A stretch of 64,000 nucleotides of DNA from Gracilimonas sp046602855 (GTDB taxonomy: Bacteria; Bacteroidota; Rhodothermia; Balneolales; Balneolaceae), in the NCBI RefSeq assembly GCF_046602855.1, contig NZ_JBKINJ010000001.1, positions 310,001 through 374,000 on the forward strand, given 5' to 3'. A program made the translations under genes and the position numbers. Each line of letters begins with the position of its first letter. The stretch's first letter is position 1. Shown here one piece after another: positions 1 through 8,658 of this stretch. The notes beneath the pieces were generated by a model that searched no databases, was not told the DNA's origin, and saw only the letters and a program-made list of their open reading frames with translations.

Positions 1-186
1 AGATATTAGATTTTAAGAATAATGTTCTGCAGAAGCAATCATTTGAAGGATATTTTTTCTTCTGAAATCAGTCTTGTGATCCTTTGCTTGGCAAGTGTTT
101 ACATATAATCGGTTGATACTCCTTAAAGAAAAATTCACAATGGTTGTTTATCATCTGTTCAAAATTATAATTCAATCAACAGAGTA

Positions 187-1458
187 ATGAGCAAATACAG
201 AACGGCAGATGAGGCGGTAAAGATCATTAAATCAGGTGACAGGGTTTTTGTGCATGGTGTCTCTGCAACACCGGTTCAGTTAATAGAAGCTATGACCCGC
301 AGACACAACGAACTTAAGAAGGTTGAGGTTGTGCATCTCCATACAGAGGGTCCGGCGCCCTATGCTGATCCTAAGTATAAAGATAGCTTTTTTGTGAATG
401 CCCTTTTTGTAGGGGCAAACGTTAGGAAGGCTATAAACGAGGGAAGGGGTGATTATGTACCTGTATTCCTAAGTGAAGTACCGAATCTCTTTCGGAATAA
501 GATCATGCCACTAGATGTGGCTCTTATCCATGTTTCCCCGCCGGATAAGCACGGATATTGTTCCTTGGGGGTTTCAGTTGATGCAACGGTAGCAGCGGTT
601 CAGACAGCAAAATATGTGGTTGCTCAGGTGAACCCAAATATGCCAAGGACCCATGGCGACGGGTTGATCCATATCAAACAGATCGACGCTCTGATAGAAG
701 TTAATGACGCACTTCCCGAACAAACGGCACCGGAGCCTGATGAAGCCGAGCTGCGTATAGGTCAGTTTTGTGCTGAGCTGATCGATGATGGTGCCACGCT
801 GCAAATGGGTATCGGAGCCATTCCAAATGCGGTACTGAAAAGCCTGACCGGCCATAAGAACCTGGGGATCCACACTGAAATGTTCTCCGACGGAGTTATC
901 GAGTTGGTTGAGAATGGGGTAATAACCGGTAAGAAAAAGAAAATTCACCCGGGTAAGATCGTCAGTGGTTTTGTGATGGGTACACGAAAAACTTATGACT
1001 TTATAGATGATAATCCGGCAGTAGCTATGCTGGATATTGCCTATATAAATGATACCGCAGTAATTCGAAGAAACCCTAAAGTTACGGCCATTAACAGTGC
1101 TGTAGAAGTGGACTTAACCGGACAGATCTGTGCGGATTCAATCGGAACCTATCAGTACTCAGGCGTTGGCGGACAAATGGACTTTATTCGGGGAGCATCC
1201 CTCTCACCGGGCGGAAAACCTATCATCGCACTACCATCAGTTACACGAAAAGGTATCAGTCGGATCGTTCCCCATCTAAAACAGGGAGCGGGTGTGGTTA
1301 CAACCAGGGCTCACGTACATTATGTGGTAACTGAATACGGTATCGCTAACCTGTATGGAAAAAACATGGGTCAGCGAGCGGAAGCATTGGTGAATATCGC
1401 TCATCCGGACCACAGAGAAGAATTGAGTGAGTCACTATATGACCGATTTGGGAAGTAA
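187..1458 (+). CDS. Acetyl-CoA hydrolase/4-hydroxybutyrate CoA-transferase family protein
   Basis: This 423-residue protein belongs to the family I CoA-transferases (acetyl-CoA hydrolase, acetate or 4-hydroxybutyrate CoA-transferase), which move CoA between acyl-CoA and a free carboxylate in the cytoplasm. The second half carries the family signature: GIGAIPNAV at about residues 208-216, HTEMFSDG at about 229-236 with Glu231 as the expected covalent CoA-thioester residue, and GVGGQMDFIRGA near residue 327. Length fits the roughly 430-residue single-chain members. The ATG start follows an AT-rich leader with no clear Shine-Dalgarno sequence. The gene stands alone, with no partner dehydrogenase beside it, so the acyl substrate cannot be told from context. 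Family assignment is firm; the exact substrate is not. Confidence 0.9.
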   Translation: MSKYRTADEAVKIIKSGDRVFVHGVSATPVQLIEAMTRRHNELKKVEVVHLHTEGPAPYADPKYKDSFFVNALFVGANVRKAINEGRGDYVPVFLSEVPNLFRNKIMPLDVALIHVSPPDKHGYCSLGVSVDATVAAVQTAKYVVAQVNPNMPRTHGDGLIHIKQIDALIEVNDALPEQTAPEPDEAELRIGQFCAELIDDGATLQMGIGAIPNAVLKSLTGHKNLGIHTEMFSDGVIELVENGVITGKKKKIHPGKIVSGFVMGTRKTYDFIDDNPAVAMLDIAYINDTAVIRRNPKVTAINSAVEVDLTGQICADSIGTYQYSGVGGQMDFIRGASLSPGGKPIIALPSVTRKGISRIVPHLKQGAGVVTTRAHVHYVVTEYGIANLYGKNMGQRAEALVNIAHPDHREELSESLYDRFGK

Positions 1459-1469
1459 ATCAAATGCAA

Positions 1470-1877
1470 TCAGGATTCGGCTTTTTGGTTCTTTTTAAGA
1501 AGTCCTGAAAGGTATAAAATCAAAGTTACGCAGATTCCAGATAAGAATACCGGCATGAAAAAGGGCTCCTGAGGAATGATATTATCATAATAGGCAAATG
1601 GGGGTGTCATGAAAAATGTGACACCAATAGCCAATAATAACATTCCGATATTGGATCGGCTTATGTTAAACAAGATCGCTAGAATTCCTGCAGCTGCTAA
1701 ATAAATGACATTTTTAGTGGTTGCAGCTTCTATACCTAATGATTCCAGGGTCCCTTCCAGAAGCTATAGAACAAACATCTGAGGCATAGGTGAAAATGAG
1801 GATAGCATCCAAAATACGCCTACTAACAGAGCGATGTAAATACTGTTCCGTTTATGAGGTGAGAAATTATTTAACAT
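1470..1877 (-). pseudogene. Small multi-spanning membrane protein gene interrupted by an in-frame amber codon
   Basis: Read on the minus strand from the ATG at 1877, the frame runs 37 codons (MLNNFSPHKRN, then a hydrophobic stretch), meets TAG at 1766-1764, and continues in the same frame for 97 more codons to the stop at 1470. The downstream part can also be read as a 67-residue protein from a TTG at 1673. Before and after the stop the residues look like one protein of about 135 residues with four hydrophobic segments (IYIALLVGVFW; VIYLAAAGILAIL; GMLLLAIGVTFFM; MPVFLSGICVTLILYL). A single CAG-to-TAG change or a sequencing error would explain it. I do not recognise the family. Calling it broken rather than a short functional 67-residue protein is inference. 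Confidence 0.55.
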
Positions 1878-2041
1878 GCTAAAGAACCGGAGTTTAAGTT
1901 GAGTCAATAAATAGCAGGAAATTGTTCGTTATAATTAAGTAGACCGGTTAGAGGCTTTTCTTAAATGTTCGTACCTTCAACGTCTCAGATGACTATATTA
2001 AGTAGTCTAAAAAAGACAATCTCAAATCACAAGTTTAAAAA

Positions 2042-4279
2042 ATGTCCGCCAATCTCACTCCAAACCCGGAAGTTACTCTTGGGCTCGCTATTGAACACGG
2101 TCTTACTGAAGAAGAATTTGAAATGATCAAAACCCGACTTGGTCGTTTTCCAACCTTTACAGAGCTTGGCGTTTATTCTGTGATGTGGAGTGAACATTGC
2201 TCATACAAGAACTCCATCATCGAGTTAAAAAAACTTCCTTCTGAAGGCGAAAACCTTTTAGTTGCAGCCGGTGAAGAGAATGCCGGTCTGGTTGATCTGG
2301 GTGACGGCCTCGGTTGTGCTTTTAAGATCGAAAGCCATAATCATCCCTCAGCAATTGAACCCTATCAGGGGGCAGCAACGGGTGTCGGCGGTATCCATCG
2401 TGATATTTTTACAATGGGTGCGCGACCTGTAGCAAGTTTGAATTCCCTTCGATTCGGTTCCATGGAAAATCCGCGGGTGAGGTATCTTTTGGATGGCGTA
2501 GTAAGAGGTATCGGTGATTACGGAAACTCATTCGGTGTGCCTGTGATAGCCGGAGAAGTGGTTTTTGATGAAAGTTATGAAGGAAACCCCCTTGTAAATG
2601 CAATGAGTATTGGATTGGTGAAGGAGGGGGAGACGGCCTCTGCTATTTCAAAAGGAATTGGAAACCCGGTGATCATTGTAGGAGCCAGTACGGGGCGTGA
2701 TGGTATTCATGGTGCGACCTTTGCCTCAGAAGAGATCAGTGAGGAAAGCGAATCCAAGCGACCGAGTGTTCAGGTGGGTGATCCTTTCACTGAAAAATTA
2801 TTACTTGAGGCGAGCCTGGAAGTTCTTAAAACCGGTGCAGTAATAGGTATGCAGGATATGGGGGCAGCCGGAATTGCATGCTCCACTTCTGAGATGACAG
2901 CCAAAGGCGGACAGGGGATGAAGATCGATCTTGATAAAGTTCCGGCACGTGAAGATGGTATGACTGCTTATGAATTACTGCTTTCCGAAAGTCAAGAGCG
3001 CATGCTGATCGTAGCCGAGAAAGGACGAGAGCAGGAAGTGATCGATGTGTATGAAAAATGGGATCTGCACGGTGTGGTTATCGGTGAAGTTGTGGAAGGT
3101 GATAAAGTTACCTATTGGAAGGAAGATGAGATCAAAGCTGAGATCCCGGCCGAGCATTTGGTTCTGGGTGGGGGTGCTCCACAGTATGTAAGAGAAACTA
3201 AAAAGCCGAGTTACCTGGACGAAGTTCAGAATTTTGATTCAGATTCCCTTGAACATTCAGACGACCACGACGGAATCGTGAAGAAACTATTGGGCTCACC
3301 GAATATCGCCTCAAAGAAATGGGTGCACGAGCAATATGATACTATGGTCAGAACCAATACCGTTACAGGCCCTGGCGCATCAGATTCCGGTGTGATCCGC
3401 ATTAAGGGAACTAAAAAAGGGTTGGTAGCCAAAACAGATTGTAACGGCCGGTATGTGTATTTGAATCCTCGTAAAGGAGGTCAGATCGCTGTAGCTGAAT
3501 CGGCACGAAATGTTGTCTGTTCAGGGGCTAAGCCTATGGCTATCACCAATTGTCTGAATTTTGGCAATCCGTACAAACCTGAAGTGTATTGGACATTCAA
3601 GGAAGCTCTTGGGGGAATGAGCGATGCATGCCGCGCCTTGAACACTCCGGTAACAGGTGGAAATGTCAGTTTCTACAATGAAAATCCAAAGAGTGCGATC
3701 TTCCCCTCCCCGATCATTGGCATGCTGGGCGTTATAGAAGATGTTGAAAAACACCGAACCACACCTGCATTCAAACATGAGGGAGATATTGTGCTGTACC
3801 TCGGAGCTGACAGAAAAGGATTGGGTGGAAGTGAATACCTTAAGACTATCCACGGATTGACAACCGGTGACGCCCCCGAGATCGATCTCGATTTTGAGGT
3901 TAAACTACAGGAAGCATTGTTAATAGCGATCAAACTGGGACTTGTTAATGCTGCTCATGATCTGTCGGATGGGGGCCTTGCGACAACCTTGGCTGAAATG
4001 GCCATATTTGGTAAAAAAGGAGCTGAACTGTCAGTTGAAACATTGGGCGGTTCAACCCATGAAGTCCTTTACAGCGAAGCCCAATCCGGGGTTGTTATCA
4101 CTATTCCGGCACCTGAGCTTCAAACAGTGAAACATCACTTTGATGAAGCCGGTGTTCCACTCTATGAATTGGGCGTTGTGAAAGGAAATAAACTCTCGAT
4201 CAAAGATCTGATCTCCATTGATGTTTCGGAATCCGAAGAGATATACGAGGGTGTGTTGCCAAAGGCTATGGCGGGGTAA
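2042..4279 (+). CDS. purL: Phosphoribosylformylglycinamidine synthase subunit PurL
   Basis: This 745-residue protein is the synthetase subunit of FGAM synthase, the fourth step of purine synthesis, which converts FGAR and ATP to FGAM with ammonia from the PurQ glutaminase. The length is that of the short (Bacillus-type) PurL that works with separate PurS and PurQ, which are not in this window. Recognisable segments include SVMWSEHCSYKNS near residue 46, KIESHNHPSAIEPYQGAATG near residue 95, GMQDMGAAGIACSTSEM near 278 and HDLSDGGLATTLAEMA near 640. Two AIRS-type domains follow each other. The ATG is preceded by an A-rich leader. It is not co-transcribed with other purine genes here. Confidence 0.97.
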   Translation: MSANLTPNPEVTLGLAIEHGLTEEEFEMIKTRLGRFPTFTELGVYSVMWSEHCSYKNSIIELKKLPSEGENLLVAAGEENAGLVDLGDGLGCAFKIESHNHPSAIEPYQGAATGVGGIHRDIFTMGARPVASLNSLRFGSMENPRVRYLLDGVVRGIGDYGNSFGVPVIAGEVVFDESYEGNPLVNAMSIGLVKEGETASAISKGIGNPVIIVGASTGRDGIHGATFASEEISEESESKRPSVQVGDPFTEKLLLEASLEVLKTGAVIGMQDMGAAGIACSTSEMTAKGGQGMKIDLDKVPAREDGMTAYELLLSESQERMLIVAEKGREQEVIDVYEKWDLHGVVIGEVVEGDKVTYWKEDEIKAEIPAEHLVLGGGAPQYVRETKKPSYLDEVQNFDSDSLEHSDDHDGIVKKLLGSPNIASKKWVHEQYDTMVRTNTVTGPGASDSGVIRIKGTKKGLVAKTDCNGRYVYLNPRKGGQIAVAESARNVVCSGAKPMAITNCLNFGNPYKPEVYWTFKEALGGMSDACRALNTPVTGGNVSFYNENPKSAIFPSPIIGMLGVIEDVEKHRTTPAFKHEGDIVLYLGADRKGLGGSEYLKTIHGLTTGDAPEIDLDFEVKLQEALLIAIKLGLVNAAHDLSDGGLATTLAEMAIFGKKGAELSVETLGGSTHEVLYSEAQSGVVITIPAPELQTVKHHFDEAGVPLYELGVVKGNKLSIKDLISIDVSESEEIYEGVLPKAMAG

Positions 4280-4409
4280 TTTTGTTGACGGGAGGTCGGT
4301 GCAATCACTTTCCTACCCGTAAGAAACAGCAAGCTGTTCTTCTAGTCCCTCCAAAGGCACAGAAGTATAGCGCTACAGTAAAAAGCGTAATCAAGTTCAC
4401 ACTGCCTGA

Positions 4410-4610
4410 TCTACCAAGAACTTGTCTCTCTTCAGCGAGAGACAGAATTTGGCTTTAGCCAGAATCCAGAGAGAGAGGAAAGACGGAAGTCTATTTACAC
4501 AGCGGATGGTGTTTTATGACATCTCGCAAGATTCTCTGAAATGGGATTGGGAATCCTCAACGGATGGCGGGAAGAGCTGTGATCTGAACTGGGAAATCAC
4601 CTACAAATAA
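4410..4610 (+). pseudogene. Remnant of a DUF1579/calycin-like protein (C-terminal part only)
   Basis: The frame opens after a stop at 4407 and reads about 66 codons. Its C-terminal half (RMVFYDISQDSLKWDWESS, then DGGKS and LNWEITYK) resembles the end of a family of small hypothetical proteins that usually run to 150-200 residues and close with a Trp-rich strand set. Only this end is visible. The region from 4280 to 4410 shows no continuous matching frame, and a Cys sits where Trp would be expected (GGKSC). A TTG at 4422 is the only plausible start. I read this as a decayed 3' fragment, but a short expressed ORF cannot be excluded. The stretch from 4611 to 4683 shows nothing. Confidence 0.4.
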
Positions 4611-4683
4611 ATGGACTAACGGAACGAAATGTCCTTCACTGGTATTTATTGATGTGACTATTAATCAAGAATGACGTTATAGA

Positions 4684-5403
4684 ATGAAAGACAAGATCGT
4701 TTTGATCGTCGGGGGATCCGGCGGAATCGGAAGTGCAACAGCTAAGAAATTTGGTCAGGCCGGCTCAAAAGTAGTACTAGCTGCCCGTAATAAGTCAAAG
4801 GCTGAAGAAGTAGCTAAAGAAATTAATGACTCTGGTGGGGAAGCTTTTGCAATAGAAACAGATGCGACTGATCCCAGTGCCGTTGATAAAATGGCTACTG
4901 AAGTCGAGAATCAGCTTGGTAAAATTGACGTTCTTATCAACGCATTTGGACAGGGTATCATACAACCATTCATGGATATTGATCCGGCCGACGCCAAAGA
5001 AGTTATAGAGGTAAATGTATACGGGACTTTTCTTGTAACTCAAACGGTCATGAAACATATGAAAGAAGATGAGCCCACCTCAGTGGTCATGTTTCCGGGT
5101 ACCATGGGGAAGTTTGTTATGAAAAATGCCTCCGTTTATGCCGCTTCTAAATTTGCGATTCAGGGCTTTACAAAAGCACTCATCGAGGAACAGCGAAGAG
5201 GAAAAACTAAATTCTCACTTCTTTATCTAGGTGGAGTGGATACTCCATTCTGGGATGATAAACGAATAAGCATGCGTGTCAAAAAAGAGATGATGCTTAC
5301 AACAGAAGAAGTAGCTGATGCAGTGTTCTACGCAGTTGATCAACCTTCCGGTTCTGTTCTTAACGAAATGGTGATACAGCCTCAGAGCCATCAGCTGGTT
5401 TAA
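4684..5403 (+). CDS. Short-chain dehydrogenase/reductase (SDR) family oxidoreductase
   Basis: This 239-residue protein is a classical SDR, a cytoplasmic NAD(P)-dependent oxidoreductase with a Rossmann fold. The nucleotide-binding motif GGSGGIG lies at residues 10-16, after strand IVLIV. LINAFGQG at 85-92 stands in for the usual NNAG segment. The active-site YAASK is at residues 152-156 (Tyr152, Lys156). The catalytic Ser that usually sits about 13 residues before the Tyr is not obvious; Gly139-Thr140 occupy that place, so Thr140 may substitute. FPGT and GGVDTPFW resemble the substrate-side loops of 3-oxoacyl reductase-like members. Substrate is unknown and no pathway neighbour helps. Confidence 0.88.
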   Translation: MKDKIVLIVGGSGGIGSATAKKFGQAGSKVVLAARNKSKAEEVAKEINDSGGEAFAIETDATDPSAVDKMATEVENQLGKIDVLINAFGQGIIQPFMDIDPADAKEVIEVNVYGTFLVTQTVMKHMKEDEPTSVVMFPGTMGKFVMKNASVYAASKFAIQGFTKALIEEQRRGKTKFSLLYLGGVDTPFWDDKRISMRVKKEMMLTTEEVADAVFYAVDQPSGSVLNEMVIQPQSHQLV

Positions 5404-5540
5404 TTAACCTTCTAACTTTATCAGGTCTTCACTTAATTGTACCTATTTACATGTTAAATAGTATCCACTTTTAATATTTGTTGCCCGTATATTCGTTTTT
5501 TATCATTAGACGGCACTAAACAAAGAAAGGAAGGTTTAAA

Positions 5541-5918
5541 GTGAGTGACGAAAGCCCGTTGATCCTTGTTATCGAGGATACCGAAGTTATTTATGAACTT
5601 TTACTATATAAGCTCAAAAAAAGCGGTTATCGGGTAGAGCATCGTGCGAATGGTAAAGAAGGTCTGGATGCCGTAAAAGAACTTAAGCCTGATCTGGTAT
5701 TACTTGACATTATGCTGCCGAGCATGAATGGGTTTGAAGTACTCAGAAATATCAAGGAAGATCCGAAAATCAAAGATATCAAGGTGATCATGCTAACGAG
5801 CAAGAACCGGGAAGAAGATATTATGAAGGGCCATAAACTTGGAGCAGAACGGTATATTGAAAAACCTTTCAAACCAAATATACTCATGCTTAGGATAGAG
5901 GAAGTCCTGGGAAGTTAA
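5541..5918 (+). CDS. Single-domain CheY-like response regulator
   Basis: This 125-residue protein is a lone receiver domain with no output domain. The acidic pair Glu12-Asp13, phosphoacceptor Asp56 in DLVLLDIMLPSMNGFEVL, Thr86 in VIMLTSKN and Lys108 in EKPFKP form a complete phosphorylation site, so it should be phosphorylated by a histidine kinase encoded elsewhere. The GTG start is supported by the purine-rich sequence AAAGAAAGGAAGG just upstream. It lies 23 bp before the HEAT-repeat gene and heads the 5.5-10 kb gene run, which suggests it controls exopolysaccharide synthesis by protein-protein contact rather than by DNA binding. That role is inference. Confidence 0.9.
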   Translation: MSDESPLILVIEDTEVIYELLLYKLKKSGYRVEHRANGKEGLDAVKELKPDLVLLDIMLPSMNGFEVLRNIKEDPKIKDIKVIMLTSKNREEDIMKGHKLGAERYIEKPFKPNILMLRIEEVLGS

Positions 5919-5941
5919 TGCTTATCTAAATCTTCCCGAAC

Positions 5942-7048
5942 ATGGATATATCCATTTATTTGCTTGTTATTGTTTCTCTTATCCTGTTGGGACTAACCTT
6001 GTTATTATTTCTGAGTGCCGTGTTCATTCGTCTGAGACATCGAAAATGGGCTACAGAGATCGATCGATATCGAAAAAAAATGCTTCCGCATGTGCTCAAT
6101 TTTCTGGAAGAAGGAAATGAAAAAGAAGTAGAAGAGCAGTTTACAGGCGCAAAACTTGAATATTACGCTTTCGAAAAGATAGTGACTGAGATGTTGTCTC
6201 AGGTAGAAGGCAACGATGCTGATAAATTGAAAAAACTGTTATTTCTTGATCCAATATATGATCATCACTACAAATTACTTACTTCAAAAGATGACGTTGA
6301 CAGGGTTAAAGCTTGCAACTATTTCAGTAATGTTCAGTTGGAAAACTCTAAAGTTATCAAAAAACTGAAGGGGTACTTAAATTCACCGAACCAAATGCTG
6401 GTGTTTTCTGCTGCTACTGCGTTGATGGGAAGTGAGGATGTACACCTCCGGGTTGAGGCACTTTGCAGCGTAGCTAAGAAAAATGCCATTTCTAACATGG
6501 CTCTGATCGAGCTGTTCCATAAATTTCACTCTGATGAGGAGGATCAAAATGAAATTGAAGGAGAAGCTCTTAAAATCGTATTGGAAAATCAGGATATTAC
6601 TCCTGAGAACCGAGCTTTGTTCATAAAGGGAATCACTGAGATCGGATATTATAACCTTGTAGACTACTTGCTGGAACATTTGAAAGAACCAGCTAAAGAT
6701 TGGGATCATCCGGAGATATTGGTGGCCAATATAAAAGCACAAAGTGAGTTCAACAACATCAAAAGCATAAAGGTGATGCGCAAGTATCTTGATCATGAAT
6801 CACCCGAAGTAGTTTCTGCAGCAGTGAGTGAGTTAAGTGATTATGGCAGTGAAGAGGATCTGCCATATTTTAAGTATTTGTTGGAGCATAGCGACAACAA
6901 AGTAAAAAAAGCTGCTGTGTACGCCTTGCTTAAAAATAATGTGAAAGAGACAGAAATAGTGCACGAAGTTCCAGAAGGTGATATGGAGTCGATCACTAAA
7001 TACGTGATGATGTATATGAATGAAAACCGTGACAGGAAACGTCCTTAA
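5942..7048 (+). CDS. Membrane-anchored HEAT-repeat protein
   Basis: The 368-residue product starts with one strong transmembrane segment (about residues 5-28, LLVIVSLILLGLTLLLFLSA), then a basic stretch (RLRHRKW), and continues as a soluble all-helical region with HEAT-like repeats, for example at residues 155-185 and 280-345 (ESPEVVSAAVSELSDYG, DNKVKKAAVYALLKN). The orientation predicted by the positive charges after the membrane helix places the HEAT region in the cytoplasm. Its stop overlaps the start of the GT2 synthase gene by one base (TAATG), so the two are translationally coupled. I infer a scaffold role linking the upstream receiver protein to the synthase. No enzymatic motif is visible. 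Confidence 0.78.
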   Translation: MDISIYLLVIVSLILLGLTLLLFLSAVFIRLRHRKWATEIDRYRKKMLPHVLNFLEEGNEKEVEEQFTGAKLEYYAFEKIVTEMLSQVEGNDADKLKKLLFLDPIYDHHYKLLTSKDDVDRVKACNYFSNVQLENSKVIKKLKGYLNSPNQMLVFSAATALMGSEDVHLRVEALCSVAKKNAISNMALIELFHKFHSDEEDQNEIEGEALKIVLENQDITPENRALFIKGITEIGYYNLVDYLLEHLKEPAKDWDHPEILVANIKAQSEFNNIKSIKVMRKYLDHESPEVVSAAVSELSDYGSEEDLPYFKYLLEHSDNKVKKAAVYALLKNNVKETEIVHEVPEGDMESITKYVMMYMNENRDRKRP

Positions 7049-8658
7049 TGGCTGAGATCAAAGAAATACTGCAACAATTCGTGAACTTTATGGACCCTGC
7101 AGAGTGGGTTTTCATAGGGTATTTTCTTGTAGTGAATTTGACTTACATCATGCTGGTTATCATTTCATTTTTCTATATACGGCAACAGCAAAATTATTAT
7201 CAGGTATTCAATTTAAAAGGTTTATTCAATTCAAACCTCTACAAACCGGTCAGCATTCTGTCGCCCGCTTATAATGAAGAGGTCAACATTATCGCTTCCG
7301 TTGAAGCCCTGCTTCAGCTGCATTTCTCTGATTTTGAAGTGGTGGTAATAAATGATGGAAGCACCGATAGCACACTAAAGCTTCTGCTCGACTATTTTGA
7401 GCTCTACGAGATCGATAAGCCGGTAGATCTTCCTATTGAACACAAACCGATCAAAAAGGTCTATCGATCAGCGATCTATCCGGAACTCAAAGTAGTGGAT
7501 AAAGAGAATGGTGGAAAAGCAGATGCTTTAAATACAGGGATCAACGTTGCTTCAAAAGACCTGGTATGTTCCATTGATGCAGACTCAATTCTGGAACCCG
7601 ATGTGCTCCTCAAACTGCTAAAAGCTTTTATGGAAGAAGAGAACGTGGTTGCCGTTGGTGGAATTGTCAGAATCGCTAACGGATGCACGATAGAAGACAA
7701 TATTGTAAAGAAAGTGGATCTTCCGAAAAGCTATCTTGGTCGGATCCAAACCGTGGAATATCTGAGGTCATTCCTATTTGGGCGGGTCGGTTGGGATTAT
7801 CTCGACAGTTTGTTGATTATTTCGGGAGCTTTTGGTGTGTTCGATAAAAAAGCAGTGGTTGAGGTAGGTGGCTATTTAGATGATACGGTGGGAGAAGATA
7901 TGGAGCTGGTTGTACGTCTGCATCGCTATTTTAAGGAAAGAGGTGAAAAGTACAGCGTGCGATTTCTACCGGAACCGGTCTGCTGGACCGAAGTGCCTGA
8001 AAGCTGGTCGGTTTTGGGAAGGCAGAGGAACCGCTGGCAGCGCGGACTTGCTGACACTATGATGCGTCATAAAAAAATGCTGCTGAATCCGAAGTATGGC
8101 AGATTGGGAATGCTGGCTATGCCTTATTTCTTCTTTATAGAAATGCTGGGTCCGGTGGTGGAGCTGTTTGGTTTTGCTTATTTCCTGATCGCTCTTTTTT
8201 TGGGAGGATTCAACTCAACATTTGTGCTGCTGTTTCTGACGGCTTCTGTTTTCCTTGGGATGGTACTTTCGGTGACTTCCGTACTGTGTGAAGAACTTTC
8301 TTTCAGACGCTATCCTACCTTGGGAAATATAGCTAACTTAACTCTGTATGCTTTTTTGGAGAATGTTGGATATCGACAGATCCACACATGGTGGAGATTT
8401 AAGGGTTTGGTCGACTATGTGAAAGGGGATAAGGGATGGGGGGTTATGACACGAACCGGCCTGACTTCAAAAACCAATGTGAACAAGGGACTTAAAAGGA
8501 TCAAAGAGTCGGTTTCAAATTTATTGGGTTCGCTAAAATATTGGGTAGTCGTTTACGGCGTCACGTTAATTGTTATAGTTCTGATCCTGCATGTGCTGAT
8601 CGATAACGGAATTATTCCTGATGTGTATTCGATGATCAGGTCAGAACTTGGAATTTGA
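7048..8658 (+). CDS. Processive family 2 glycosyltransferase, inner-membrane polysaccharide synthase
   Basis: This 536-residue protein has the plan of cellulose/poly-GlcNAc/hyaluronan-type synthases: a membrane segment at about 20-44, a GT-A catalytic domain, then membrane helices at about 345-385, 388-412 and 500-525. Catalytic motifs are complete: SPAYNEE (72-78), INDGSTDST (101-109), KENGGKADALNTG (152-164), SIDADS with the DxD pair at 177-179, GED at 282-284 (candidate base Asp284) and RQRNRW at 325-330. No PilZ domain is present, so direct c-di-GMP binding is not evident. It is coupled to both neighbours by one-base overlaps (TAATG upstream, TGATG downstream). The sugar cannot be deduced; PgaC-like GlcNAc or other beta-linked polymers are possible. 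Confidence 0.92.
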   Translation: MAEIKEILQQFVNFMDPAEWVFIGYFLVVNLTYIMLVIISFFYIRQQQNYYQVFNLKGLFNSNLYKPVSILSPAYNEEVNIIASVEALLQLHFSDFEVVVINDGSTDSTLKLLLDYFELYEIDKPVDLPIEHKPIKKVYRSAIYPELKVVDKENGGKADALNTGINVASKDLVCSIDADSILEPDVLLKLLKAFMEEENVVAVGGIVRIANGCTIEDNIVKKVDLPKSYLGRIQTVEYLRSFLFGRVGWDYLDSLLIISGAFGVFDKKAVVEVGGYLDDTVGEDMELVVRLHRYFKERGEKYSVRFLPEPVCWTEVPESWSVLGRQRNRWQRGLADTMMRHKKMLLNPKYGRLGMLAMPYFFFIEMLGPVVELFGFAYFLIALFLGGFNSTFVLLFLTASVFLGMVLSVTSVLCEELSFRRYPTLGNIANLTLYAFLENVGYRQIHTWWRFKGLVDYVKGDKGWGVMTRTGLTSKTNVNKGLKRIKESVSNLLGSLKYWVVVYGVTLIVIVLILHVLIDNGIIPDVYSMIRSELGI

